Origin: Dermatemys mawii
Lineage: Eukaryota; Chordata; Testudines; Dermatemydidae
Assembly: GCA_007922305.1 (NCBI GenBank)
Contig: ML677333.1
Span: forward strand, 13,693,364 to 13,757,363
Direction of reading: 5' to 3'
DNA: 64,000 bases
The notes under the pieces are model-generated. The model saw only the letters and a list, made by a program, of their open reading frames with translations, was not told where the DNA came from and did not search any database. A program made the translations under genes and the position numbers. Below are positions 44,590 through 56,689 of the stretch, in pieces (the stretch's first letter is position 1; every line of letters begins with the position of its first letter).

Positions 44590-46060
44590 TACTTGAATGC
44601 AGTGTATCACTTACATGGTCTTCTGCAACGGTTGCTTTCATCTCAGTTGTCCATTCCTCCTTTCTAACAGATCTGATTTTTCCCCTATAATGATTCCAGC
44701 TATCAACACCTGCAGTGTTGTCACATGGATTTGAAGGCAAACAATAACTTGGTTCAATTAATTGGCACTTTCTCTTTGTATCCTTCCTCTCCCCTATTAG
44801 CACATCATCCCTAGTACAAGGCATTTGCTCTTTGCATGCCAGAAGCAACCTGCTTGACAAGAAAGTCTTCCAGAGTTCAACATTTCCTGGGGCTATGATC
44901 AAAAATTATCAGAACACCCCGCTCTTCAATCATCTGCTCTCAGCTGGGCTCAGTAGAATCCAATGCAGAACACGTCTAATGAGCAGAAACTTTAAGTTCA
45001 AAACAGCACAGAGCAAGGGAGAAGTGGGAGACAGAGGCCAGTGAATCTTTGCTGTTTAGGTTTTATAATCCTAGCATCCTTATTAGCATAGCTAGTTTGA
45101 TCCCTCTCAGTGTAATTGAATGCATGCTTACCCAGTCATGTAGATACTATAACACAAACACACACAAATCTAGCACTCCCTCACTCTCCTCCTTCCTGTC
45201 AAGGGTTGGAATCAGAAGTCTTGTTATCAAAACAACTCAACAGCATATGAGTAAGCAGATGAAAGGAACTGGTCATAATGATCACATATTGTGCACTCAG
45301 GAGACCAGCAAGCTGAGCAGAAACACTGATCAAATGTCTCCAGTACACCTTATGTACAATCGGCAATTTCCTAGGGCGGCTCTACACAGGTATTCCGGGG
45401 TTCTGTGTGAAGTTATAAATGTCGTTGCATGTTTGTGTCTCTTACTTCCAAATCAAATTGCTCATTATTCCAAGGAAAAAGCTGGCTTTTCTAAATGCAC
45501 ATTCAAGCTCAGATCATTATCTAGCCTTCAACAGCAGTGTTATGAAGCAGATTGTCAGGAGGCCCTAGTGGTGCTGGAGGAAAATATGCTTAATTCCTTC
45601 CCTTATTTTTCATCTCGTAACAGCCTTACAATGCCAGCTAGTCGGAGATGGGCATGGCAGGGTCTTGTTCCTGGGAGTTTCTAGAATGCATATTGCCAGT
45701 CAATGCTATCACTCCTTGCACCTGTGCACAAGGAATTCAAAACCAGGATTCTGGCCTTTTCCTGAGCAGGTGCACCAGGCAGGGAATGGAGAAGGAGAAG
45801 GCTCCTCCATAGAAGCAGTTAGAACCAAGCCTTCCATTTAGCTTTTAGATTCATTTCTAGCTTGCTCAACAATACCAGTAATTAGGATGCTGAAGGCCAA
45901 AATCAGCCCTCGTATTTGCATTGTCTTTGAGTTCTTCTCTCAGATGCAGCAATGGCAGCAGTTGAGTTCTTCCCTCAGTTGCAGTAACGGCAGCATTTGG
46001 CCCTGCAGTTGGAAACTGGGCGTCAATGGGAAGACTCCCATTGACTTCCGTGGGTTTTGG
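44590..46060. other. Intergenic with a 211-codon open frame of unknown meaning
   Basis: The longest open frame of the window, 45049-45684 (+), lies here. Its translation has no domain or splice context and is probably chance. No repeat was recognised. Confidence 0.4.
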
Positions 46061-46067
46061 ACTAGGC

Positions 46068-46357
46068 CAAGATGCCAAAGGCGGCACGTGAGCTGATTTT
46101 CAGTGGCACTCACACTGTCCTGGTCCTGGCCACCGGTCTGGGGGGCTCTGCATTTTAATTTAATTTTAAGTGAAGCTTTTTAAACATTTTTAAAACCTTA
46201 TTTACTTTACATACAACCATAGTTTAGTTCTATATTATAGACTTATAGAAAGAGACCTTCTAAAAATGTTAAAATGTATTACTGGCACATGAAACCTTAA
46301 ATTAGAGTGAATAAATGAAGACTCAGCACACCACTTCTGAAAGGTCGCCAACCCCTG
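46068..46357 (+). mobile_element. hAT miniature element, family C, copy 2
   Basis: It matches copy 1 (42929) through GGTGGCAC/GGCGGCAC to GCCAACCCCTG. It is shortened at the left end by about 15-20 bases. The flanking GACTAGGC and GACTAGGT form an 8-bp duplication with one mismatch. Confidence 0.9.
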
Positions 46358-46564
46358 GACTAGGTCCTTGAGTAATTCCACTGGTGATGCTCACATTGGA
46401 ATAGAATCCAGCTCTTCTTCTCTGAGCTCTGGAGAATCAACCGAGAGGAGTGAAGAGCAGTTAAATCTTATTTCTGTCAGTAAAGTCAGTAGCTATAAGT
46501 CAACCACATCCAGGAAGTGTCTTTTCGACAGTCACTTCTCTGATAGTAGCCTCTCTTATAAAAC

Positions 46565-46792
46565 ATCAGAGGGATAGCCATGTTAGTCTGGATCTGCAAA
46601 AGCGACCAAGAGTCTTGTAGCACCTTATAGACTCACAGATCTTAGGGATCATGAGCTTTTGTGGGCTAAGACCCACTTCATCAGATGAATGTTGTGGAAA
46701 TCTCCACAACATTCATCTGATGAAGTGGGTCTTAGCCCACAAAAGCTCATGATCCCTAAGATCTGTGAGTCTGTAAGGTGCTACAAGACTCT
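46565..46792. repeat. Inverted dimer of a dispersed repeat (90-bp arms, 4-bp spacer)
   Basis: Left arm 46609-46698 and right arm 46703-46792 are reverse complements at 89 of 90 positions, with a centre of AATC. The left arm continues from the repeat's own 5' part (GGATAGCCATGTTAGTCTGG at 46572). The same family occurs singly at 51655 and 25935. The single mismatch would still pair as G-U in plus-strand RNA. Confidence 0.95.
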
Positions 46793-46799
46793 GTCTTTT

Positions 46800-48510
46800 A
46801 AAAGTTTTGCCACGTACAGTCACCAGAGGGGGCTCTCTGGCTTTACCTCCGGATCAAGCGCCATGCATGCCGGAGTTTGGCTGACTTTTACACAGTGCAT
46901 ATTATGGAGTAGGGGTTTGTAGGGTTTTTGGTAAGGGCCATGTCCAGTCGTGCAGAGCTCTTGCACTGAGCACAAAGAAGAGACAAGGCTGATTCTGACA
47001 AACTTGTGGTCATTCTTTAGAAGAGAAAAAGCGGTATTGCTATTTTGCTCAGATTCACCAGGGCAGTAATTCAGGAATCGCATTACTTTTCGGGATCAGA
47101 AGAGGTCAGTTAAGATTAAAATGGTCCCAGCTAGTTCAGGCAGCTGGGGTGCAGTACTGGCAAAAGGCTAATGAATAAAACCCACTCCCGCCCGATCTTA
47201 TTTCAATAATTTGCACTGATCTCATAGCACTTTACAGAGGAGGTCAAATATACCATTATTTCCATGAGGGATATTGAGGCAGAGATCAATAACTTGCACA
47301 AAGTCACAGACCAAGTCAGAGTTAGGAATAGAAACCAGGTCTCCTAAGTTTCATATCATGTTCCTACAGTCCTGCCTGGATGGGCAAAAAGATTCTGAGT
47401 TTCAGTTGTGTTAGCTGAATCCACTTAATGTAACATGAATGAAAGATTTAAAGCATAGGCTTAACTGCATTTGAAGCCATATTAACTTATGACATTTACC
47501 CATATAGATATTACCTTTGTTCCATTCCTCTGGAACGTTTCCAGGATTCCAAGATTTGTTTAAATCAACATGCATGCTTCAGAGCTACAGTGTTTTGTAA
47601 CCAGACTAAAGTGATCATTTTGGCAAAGTAGCATCATTCATGCTGCATATCTAGGCAGAGTAGGCATGTGTGTGTAAACACGTTTCTGAAGTCTTTTCCC
47701 CCAGCTCATCACTAGATGGCAGGAGAGAGCTCATTCAGACCCTGCTTACATCTAGGACCCAGGGACCTTGAAAGATGTGTTGTGGGGGTATTAATCATTG
47801 TAGCAGTGGAGATATGGCTGCAGGTTTTGCATCTGTTCTGGCAGGGTCTGGTGTCACATTCATTTGATGTGTCCTGGTAGAGTACTTCCTGGGCATTGAG
47901 GGAGCGCAGTGAAAGACACCCCTGGCTACTCCAGTAGAACCACGCAGCTCAGTGTGCAATTGTGTGAAATATGGGCATGCTGTAAAAGGAACAACAATAC
48001 CTTAACTGGCAGCTGTAGTAAGTCATTACAGGCAAGGAGTGCAAATAAATCTAGAGCCTAACAGTGTGTTTGGTAATACTGCCACCTACTGGAGAAGAAA
48101 CAGTTGAACTAAAATGGCTAGAAGCCGGTGCTTGCATCATAAGTGGTATAAAAATAAAGTGCTGTGTTTTCACAGTAGCTCCCTTCACTCCCAGCAGTGC
48201 ACATTGGTGTAGCCATGTCCCTGTACCCTGCCTGGGCAAGGGGAAGAACAACAGACCCAGTTTAAAGTTTCTAACTCTGACAAGCTGTCTCGGGCCATGC
48301 AAGGTAATAATAATGGGCTTTTTTGTTAATCCCCATTATCTAGAAAGTTTTACGAGATGCTGCACAATCACAAACTTCACAGGGCACACCAGTCACCAGC
48401 TCAGAGTTCTTTCTCCTTCCAAAAGACATGTGCCCTCCCATACTGATTTGGGTCTAGCCTTGATCCTGCACACCTTTGTAACCTCTCAGCTAGACTTCTA
48501 GAACAGGCTC
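46800..48510. other. Intergenic, mostly unrecognised
   Basis: No gene is supported. A stretch at 47260-47370 (GATATTGAGGCAGAG, then AAGTCACAGACC) resembles the old dispersed family of 58655 and 62375. Confidence 0.45.
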
Positions 48511-48516
48511 TACCTG

Positions 48517-48681
48517 TAGGGCCGGCTCCAGGCACCAGCCAAGAAAGCATGTGCCTGGGGCGGCACATTCTAAGGAGTGGCATTCTGGTCAAAAAACGGG
48601 TGGCACAATTTTGCTTCAGCAGTTCGGGCAGCTTTTTTTTTTTTTTGGCTTGGGGCGACAAAAGGGGTAGGGCCAGCCCTG
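48517..48681 (-). mobile_element. hAT miniature element, family B, second copy
   Basis: Starts TAGGGCCGGCTCCAGGC and ends GGGCCAGCCCTG. The 8-bp target duplication TCTACCTG is perfect (48509-48516 and 48682-48689). It has a T-tract and a GGGCGGC core, the inverse of the A-tract copy at 4925. Confidence 0.92.
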
Positions 48682-48743
48682 TCTACCTGGACACCTAGCA
48701 AAAACCACCCTAAAGTTCTGACTGACCCAGAATGCAAACACCT

Positions 48744-49053
48744 ACATAAGAACATAAAAATGATCCTCCTGGATCAGACCAAAGATCCATCCAGCCCAGT
48801 ATCTTGTCCTCTGACAGTGGTCAATGCCAGATGCCCCAAAGGGAATGAACAGAACAAGTAATCATCAAGTGACTCATCTCCTGTCCCCCATTCCCAGCTG
48901 CTGGCAAATAGAGGCTAGGGACACCATCCCTGCCCATCCTGGCTAATAGCCATTGATGGACTCATCCTTCATGAATTTATCTAGTTCTTTTTTGAACCCT
49001 ATTATAGTCTTGGCCTTCACAACACCCTTGGCAAGGAGTTCCACAGGTTGGTA
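48744..49053 (-). mobile_element. CR1 LINE 3' fragment
   Basis: Begins ATAAGAACATAAAAATGATC and CTGGATCAGACCAAAGATCC, the reversed CR1 3' end, and stops inside GGAGTTCCACAGGTTGG. It is closely related to the 38722 copy. Confidence 0.92.
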
Positions 49054-49059
49054 GGGCAA

Positions 49060-49550
49060 AGTGAGCACATCACTCCTGCCCTCTGCTCACTGTACTGATT
49101 GGCTGGATACGATTTGTGTTACCTCATACTTTACATAAATCCCTAGAAGGTCCAACACCAGACGACATTAAGAACCCCCCAGCTCTGACCCACCCTACGC
49201 TCTATACTCCTTCAGAATTCTAGAATGACGCCAGCTCTTCAGCTGATGTAAGTCTGTGTTACACTAATAATGGCACCTCACCGAATTATACCAGCTGAGG
49301 ATCTGGCCCTTGGTTTCCCATGTATAAATCCCATAGGCAGCAGTGAGAAAGCACTCTCAATAGTGGGCTTGCACATTCCCAGTCTATGGTCTGTTGAAAT
49401 ATGACTAAGCACAAACTTAGCTTCATTTAGAAATGACTCTAAGACCAACGCTTTGTTTCCCAGGCCTTCCCAACTGCTTAATCCTGCTTTCCTAGCTGAC
49501 AGGTAAAGCTGCAGGCAGCAAGGGACCATGGGATTTGTTCTCTCCTGTCG
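49060..49550. other. Intergenic, nothing recognised
   Basis: No feature was identified. Confidence 0.45.
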
Positions 49551-49557
49551 AGATCTT

Positions 49558-49842
49558 GGGCTTGTCCTCACTTGGCACGGCAGAAATTGGTCTTTTGGCG
49601 ATCGATTTATCGCACCTTGTCAGGACGTGATAAATCAATCGCCAGCAGCGCCGCGGTCAACTCCGGAACTCCAGCTCGCCGCGAGGAGTAAGCTGGAGTT
49701 GACGGGGGAGAGTGCCGCCGCCCGCCACCGCCGTGAGGATGGGAGGTAAGTTGGCTGTAGAGATGCCGATTTCAGCTATGTTATTAACGTAGCTGAAGTT
49801 GCGTATCTACAGTTGATTCCCCGCCCTAGTGAGGACCAGCCC
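49558..49842. mobile_element. Harbinger-like foldback element, GC-rich
   Basis: Termini GGGCTTGTCCTCACT and AGTGAGGACCAGCCC are inverted, flanked by CTT on both sides (49555-49557 and 49843-49845). The interior folds: GATCGATTTATCGC pairs with GATAAATCAATCGCC, and GAACTCCAGCTCG with AAGCTGGAGTTGAC. Its isolated CpG richness comes from the element, not from a promoter. Confidence 0.82.
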
Positions 49843-49849
49843 CTTGAAT

Positions 49850-51650
49850 GCCTCAACTTAGGCCTGGTATTACACTTATACCATGGTGATGGCCCCCAAA
49901 GGGTAGTAGTAATAAAATGGTAATGTTGGCCCTATAGGCTAGTAGTTGCTTTTCTGCTGTTACAGTCTATCACACTTTTATATATTATGTCATCTTTGAT
50001 CTCTGTATTTGGTCTTTGAGGCCCCGATTTAGCAGGACATGTAAGCACATGTTTAAATTTCACTGACTTCAATTGACTTCACTGAGATTTAAGCTCATGC
50101 TTAAAATTAAGAACCTGTTTAAGTGCTTTGCTGAATAGGGTTGGATTTGAGAATATGCTTAACTGCTGTGCTAAATTGGAAACTAAAAAGTCACTGTGTG
50201 TGTACATTAATCACATTTGCTATATTATTTGTGTAGGGTTTCAGTCTTGCCAAAGAGGATTTAGGCCAGGTTATAGAGGGGAAGGCTACAACATTTCAGT
50301 TTATAAACCAGTGTTCCCGAACACAGAGCCACATGATGATTCTCAATCAGTAAGAAGGGATTCTTGTGTGAGTTGCAAGTTGTAAATCTCTTCATATTCT
50401 CTGCAGTGGGGCCCTAGGCCATGACAGGTGCTCCTAGGAGCTACAGTAACAATCAAATAATAATATTAGAAAAAATTCTGGTAGGTAGAAAGGAACAGAA
50501 AACAAAACCAGACATGAAGTATTTCAGCTTCAGTGATCTTCATCCGCAATCATTAACCAGTGCTCTCCAAGTCCATGTCATGTGTTCTCACTAGAGTCAG
50601 GAAGGTCAACCCAGTGTCACCAGGGTCACCTCCCCGGCAATATTACCACTGCCATTATGTGTCTGTAATTTGAACAGACACAAAAATCACATCTTCCCGA
50701 CTGGGCTCGGTTCTGTCTGTGAATTTTGTTTCCTACTGGGTTTGGATCAAATACTTTTGCAGCCTGATCCTGAGAGGCAACAGATGTATCATAGAGGGGC
50801 TTAGCAGAATTCAATTGTTATTTTTTCATAATTTTGATGGATATTATCCATGTTTATTTTTAAACATTTTTTTCTATTTTTATCTATTTAAATTTTCAAA
50901 GTTGTAGGATGTTAGGTGGGTGAGACAATAAGTATTTGATTACAGTAGACCTAGAGATTCAAAAAGTTAGAGCTTTGTAACCATTAAAGAAATTTTCAAC
51001 ATCACATGTCAAAGTATAGAACGTAAATATCCATAAATCAAACCCTAATAAGTTCTCAAGCAACAGTTCTCTTACTTTGCCTACCTGTACATTTTGACTG
51101 TTATCAATCGGGAAAAAATTTCTTTGGGTTATGTGTGTAGGATGAAATTGACATTTACCAACATTTACTGATAAGAATCTAATCCTTACAAGTCTAGTCA
51201 TAGACAAGATAGACAACACACTGATTACTCCCAACTCCCATTAAAGTCAATGAAATATGAGGGCACTCCACTATCTTTCAGGAATCCTTGCAGAATTGGT
51301 TTCTTATATTGTGTTTTGGGGTCCTTATTTCTCATCTTCAAAAGCCCCGTTATGTGTTTAGTGCCAGCAAACCCTTGCTTTGAGTGCTCCTAACACATCC
51401 TCATATTTTTATATAACTTTGTGATCCTTGGTAACTTTTGCAGAATGGGTTTTTGTTATTGCAGTTCTTTAAATTAGAAACAATTAAAATGGCTGTTTTC
51501 GAAAATGGGGCGGGGGTGGGCGGGGTGGGTTAAAATGTTAGTGTATTGGGCAGCATGAAAGAATGCACAAAAGTGGGAATTGTTTTAATTGTCAGTGTTT
51601 GAACGGGTGGGGTGGGTTTTTCATCTGCCAGGCTGGTAACAGTCTAAATT
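49850..51650. other. Intergenic, mostly unrecognised
   Basis: An old dispersed repeat fragment lies at about 50400-50470 (GGGGCCCTAGGCCATGACAG, GTGCTCCTAGGAGCTACAG), related to the RRM2 intron 3 fragment. The rest is AT-rich. Confidence 0.45.
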
Positions 51651-51654
51651 AGGA

Positions 51655-51785
51655 GGAATCAGAAGGGTAGCCGTGTTAGTCTGGAATTGCAGAAGTAACA
51701 AAGAGTCCCGTGGCACCTTAAAGACTAACTAAAGTATTAGAGCATAAGCTTTCGTGGGCTAATACCCACTTCCTCAGATGCATTT
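51655..51785 (+). repeat. Dispersed repeat, single copy of the 46565 family
   Basis: AGAAGGGTAGCCGTGTTAGT, then CTGGAATTGCAGAAG, GTGGCACCTTAAAGACTAAC and GCTTTCGTGGGCTAATACCC, up to CCTCAGATGCA. It shows the arrangement that is inverted and duplicated at 46609-46792. Confidence 0.85.
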
Positions 51786-51789
51786 AGGA

Positions 51790-54700
51790 GGAGTTGTGTT
51801 GTAAGTGTTGGAATGCTCTTGATGTGCTAAGCAAGCTTGCACAAAACCTTTGACTCTACCAGTGTCTACTCATTTTCTGCAATGATGATTTAAGGGAGGA
51901 GCACATATGCTGCTGATGACTATCCACTTCTTGCCTCAGTCTTTGGCCAATATTCAGGCCCTTACAGGGTTGCTAGGAGGAGAAACTGATTATACAAATC
52001 AGGTACATTCTTTGGTGCAATCTTGTTTATAAACAAAGAATGTACTCAAAGTGCTGATTCCCTGAACACATTAGAAACAAACAGCAGCAGCTTCCTTGCT
52101 CAGGAATCCCCAAGTCTGCCTCACCCACAAGTTCTGTACTCAAAAAGTTATCAGGTTCACATTCATTCTGCCTCTACCACCCCCAGGCTGCTAATCTAAA
52201 CTGTTCGCCCTTGTGTTTGCAATCAAAGCCCTCAATCCACACAGCTTAACTCTGATCAGACTTTATCATGCATCCCATCACCCTGGGTGGTGGTTTCTAT
52301 TGTTAATGAGCCTGAAAGAGGAGTTAGCACACCCAGGGGATTTAACCAGGCCTGTAACGATCTTTGGATCAAAGACTCACTTGATGGCAGTCATTAGCAC
52401 CTTTCACCATAACTTAGTGAAATTCCCTGTGCATCTCTGATCAACACCTCCTCTGGTACTTAAACCCACAGGCTGAAATCCTGGCTGCACTGATATTAAT
52501 AGCAAGATTCCCACTGACTTCAAGAGATCCAAGACTTCTTCTCTAGTCTTTTGGCCTAGAGACCTGGAGTACTAATAGTTGAATCATAGTGATGGGCTAC
52601 TATAAGCATCTGTGAAGGGAGGAGTTTATTTGCAATGGAAGTACAGATACAGCCTTAGGGGCTAATTCTCCCCTTGATGGGCATTCCCGTTAGTGTTAAG
52701 AGTTCTGTACACTGTACCTCTTGTCAAGGTGGATTTACTAGGTCGGCATAGCAGGCAAGTTACGATGGCGGGAGGAACACTGTAGTGTGTATGCTTACAT
52801 AGTATAGGTTGACATAAGCTGCCTTACAGCGACTTAATTTTGTAGTATAGATACGCTCTTAGTGATTGGGAAAATGAAGAAGTGTCTTATGACTGAACAA
52901 TATTTCCTGTTACCACCAACAACCACCAGCCTGGGGAGAGAATATTCCTTTTAGTAATGTGTTCGTGCTGCTATCATATGGAAGTGCTAATAAAAAAGAT
53001 TTAAACCCAACAAATCCTTTCTTGCACTAACATTTTCAAAATATTACTGAGAATCAGTTTGTCTACTCTGTGTATTTCCAGCTGTTTTCACTATGTCCCT
53101 AAAAGCCAAGAGGAATGAATTTCCACTCTAGTCTTTAGCCTGCAGCAGAAGTTCAATAAAGATTTACATCTGCATTACAGAATTCCACAAATGGGCTTCA
53201 GAAGTTTGCTAAGGAGCATGAAATCAGGATGAGTCTATTACGTCACTGTCAGTAACTGATCAGGCCTAACATGTTTCCTGATTCTTTCACAGTAGAGAAA
53301 TATTATTATGGTTCCCTATAGTAAAGTTTTTCACTTTCACCGTGTAGTTGTCCATTGGCTCAGTATTAAAGATGTTGGATATGCAACAGTCAAAAATGCA
53401 CAGGGCCAAATTCCTCATTGTGAATAAATTCCAGGGAAGTCAATTAACAGTAGGGATATATTGGGGTCACTTATAGGCTATGGGCCTAACAGTTTAGTTT
53501 TTCAAGCCAATAAACTAGTGTCCAGCTGACCACACCTATGGATTGTGCAGATTATTTTTTCTACCAGAAAAAACAGTTTATTTAGCTCAAAAAATTGGCT
53601 GCAGCAAGGGGCAGCAACTGCTCAGAAGTAAAGTGTTCTCTGTTGAGTCCTTCACTCCATCTTCATTTTTGTCTGGAAACACATAGGATTTGTATTCCCA
53701 TATTTACTATAGGTACAAAATAACAGTTCATATGTAGGTTCTGAAGAGATAGAACAAAAATAAAGTCACTCTAAGAGTCCAGACATTAACATGTACTATT
53801 ATGATAATATGAAGAATAACAATTTACAAGTGATATCTGATACAGAATGTAGCTGCCTGCCTTCTCTACGGCTTATGCTGCCATGAGAACATCAAGCTCA
53901 TGATCAAATCCCTCCACTAACTCCCAGTCAGCTTCCAATGCCAGACTGAGGCTCTGGTCCTAAAATTCTGAGCATTTAATTAATCAAACCCCAGCTATAT
54001 TAGTGACCAAATTTCAATATATGAACAATTATTGATAGCTGTAACCATGAAGGCAGACCATGAAGGCAAGTACAGTATCTGCTTTGCTAAAGTGAGACCA
54101 TGTATCCAAGAACTTCAAGGAGTCCTACGACAAAACCAGAGAAAACAAGACTTGACATTCTTGGTTTTTCTACAGTAAAAAAAGAGAGAGAGACTTTCTC
54201 CCTCCTTTAAAAAAAATAGATGCTTCTTTTTACATCATAAAACATACTAAAAGATAAAAGCCGATTCTTCAATAAATCCTTTGTGAGTCACTTTAAATCA
54301 GGTAATATAACTTATTAGGAAGATGTAACATTTTATATGATTACTCATTGCACTTAACAGTTCTTCACATTCTTTTACAGTATAATGTTTTAGGGAGTGG
54401 ACTGCTTATAATTCAAAAGGGAACTTTTCCCCCTGGATCAAGAGCAATATATATTTCTGAAACATTTCCCTTGAATGAAGCTGGGAAAAAATCTCACTTC
54501 CAGTAAAAACAGACTCAGTAAATCTGTAGACTACACAAACCCTTTTACCCTATTACAGTTATTCCACATTCACTGCTCCTCCCAAGACAAATGGTTCATG
54601 TGCAAAGCAAAGTATTATATAATTCCATATCAAGAAAGTAAATATCTCCTAAGAGCCTACTGATTTACATTTGCCAGCAGTTTAAGCACCAGGTATAACA

Positions 54701-55455
54701 ATGACACTTTCCATCCAAGTATCTCAAAGAGCTTTACAAAAAATTCATTTATAACATTTTGAGTTTGGACAAAAAAGCTAGTTTTTGATTAAAGATTTTT
54801 TCATTCAAAAAAACTGTGCCCAGCTATAATTACTACTACAGATAAAAAGAAAATGGTGTTTGTTTCAATGTCAAGATTCCACAATATATGTGGCATCTTC
54901 TCTCTTTACACCTGGCTCTTTTACTGTATAGCTGCTAATCCCTATGTCTAAATATGACCTTTCACAACAGAATAGGGAACATAGGTGCAGGAGCTGAAAT
55001 GCCAGCTGTGTGCTAGTACCTCTGAGTACCATAGAAGTGCAAATGACAGCTCCAAGTGTTTCATTTTTGTTCTATATATTCAAGCCATTGAGCCACCACA
55101 GCACAAGCACAGTTTCTCACTTGCCCAGCAGCAGATAGCATGAACTTAAGGCTTGCTGGCAAGAAATTTAATTTCCATGTGCATCTTGTCTGATGAGCTA
55201 ATTGGACTCTCATTTTAACCTTGAACAACTTTTTGAGCGAAGTCTTGCTGGAACAGATGCAGAACAAAAACAAAACAAAACAAAAATCTATTTCCTTCTT
55301 TCAGAAGTAATGCTGCTGTTGCTATGGTGACATTCTGAGTTGCTGCAAAGAGCCCTTGGGCTCTCTCCTGCTTTGGGTGTGTGCAAATCATAGACTGGAA
55401 TGCATTTATTAGTATGTGAATTCACAGGAGCAAGTTTCACTGGCAAGGGTAAAAA
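51790..55455. other. Intergenic, mostly unrecognised
   Basis: A degraded right half of a Harbinger-like miniature element is likely at 52725-52860 (GGTGGATTTACTAGGTCGGC through AGTATAGATACGC). Otherwise the sequence is AT-rich without gene or RNA features. Confidence 0.4.
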
Positions 55456-55458
55456 GGC

Positions 55459-55523
55459 TAATTCATGAATAATAATTCATAATAATAATAATTCATGAAT
55501 AATTGTTCATGAATAATAATATA
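55459..55523. repeat. AT-rich tandem repeat (ATTCATGAATAAT type)
   Basis: Several imperfect copies of ATTCATGAATAATAAT, each containing the palindrome ATTCATGAAT. Confidence 0.85.
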
Positions 55524-55920
55524 ACAAAAATGAAGCAAAACTAGACCCCCAACAGAGCAATGCATTTCACAGCATTACCAACTCCAAGCATTCAGAACTC
55601 ATGAATGAGCCCCCAAAATCATGAGACTGGCTTCAAAATCATGAGATTTTTTTATATATATGTGTTGGGTATTTTGTATTTGGTTTCTGGTATTTGAGCC
55701 CTTAGGGTGCACTGTTTCAAACCTTTCTCTGTAACCATGGGGGCTAGCCACTTTTATTTTTAAATGAAAGCTCAGATTCTCACATAATCACATGACTCAA
55801 GGAGCTGGGGCTTTTTAAAAAAAGCACCAAATATCATGAGGCTTGTGATAACATTGCAAGAGATGGTAGCAATGGATCTACTAGCCGGAATCCAGTGTAT
55901 TGGCAGGTCCTTACTTGTCT

Positions 55921-56165
55921 GTGGGTATGTCTACACTTCGAGGAGATGGGATAATTTCCAGTTCAAGGAAACATACCCGCACTAACACTCATCGAGCTAG
56001 CACTCTAAAAATAGAGCATAGCCATGGCCGCACAGGGGCAGGCCACCCAGTTACATCTCTAGTGTCTTGGATGCAGATGTGATCCGGGCAGCTAGCCTCT
56101 CCTGCTGCCACAGCTATATATTTTTAATGTATGAGCACGGGTATGACTCCTCAAGATGGGAATTA
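55921..56165. mobile_element. Miniature inverted-repeat element
   Basis: It begins GGGTATGTCTACACTTCG and has internal inverted words (ATACCCGCACTAACACTC, CGAGCTAGCACTC against ATGAGCACGGGTATG). The right end near GATGGGAATTACACTC matches the left AGATGGGATAATTTCC inversely. Exact ends are uncertain. Confidence 0.6.
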
Positions 56166-56279
56166 CACTCTCTTACAAGGTAGCTCATTCTTTATGGCCA
56201 GAGGGCTGAGACTACTCAACTCTACTCTGATTACACAATGAGTCCCACTGCAGAGGAATCAGGAGTTTCCAGTATAAAA

Positions 56280-56600
56280 GCAGCAGAAAGTTGCAGGGTG
56301 GGGGAGTCCAGGAAACTGTGGCTAGGCCTGCAGAGAGTAAGGTGGGATTGGGGCTTTGAAGGCCAGTAGGCCTGAGAACTGAATCAATTGGATCCTAGGT
56401 GGGGAAGGTTTAATTTCCTTTGGATTGTGTGGAGCTTGTTTAAGAAGCCCAGAAGAAGGGGGGAAACAGAGGCAGAGAACTGCAGGGACACTTCTAGCCA
56501 TAACGGGGAGCTCTAGAGGCAGAAGGTGGCAGCTGTCTCTGTTACACACTCCCAGCTCCAAATGTAGCTATACCCTGTGTCTTCTGACATGTTTGTATAC
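56280..56600. repeat. Dispersed repeat, copy 2 of a pair
   Basis: AAGCCCAGAAGAAGGGGGGA, then AACAGAGGCAGAG, parallels 16905-16950 in the copy at 16450. The repeat family is not identified. Confidence 0.45.
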
Positions 56601-56689
56601 CCAGTGGGTCCCTCATCCTGACTGAGGACTCTGGGAACTACCTCAGTACTTCTGTTAATAATAAATGAATCGTGGAATAAGAGAGCTAC

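Noticed and set aside
49528..49749. GC-rich frame that might be a first exon of an upstream gene such as CYS1
   Set aside because: The GC-rich block is bounded by inverted termini and a CTT duplication, so it belongs to a foldback element. The translation showed no resemblance to cystin.
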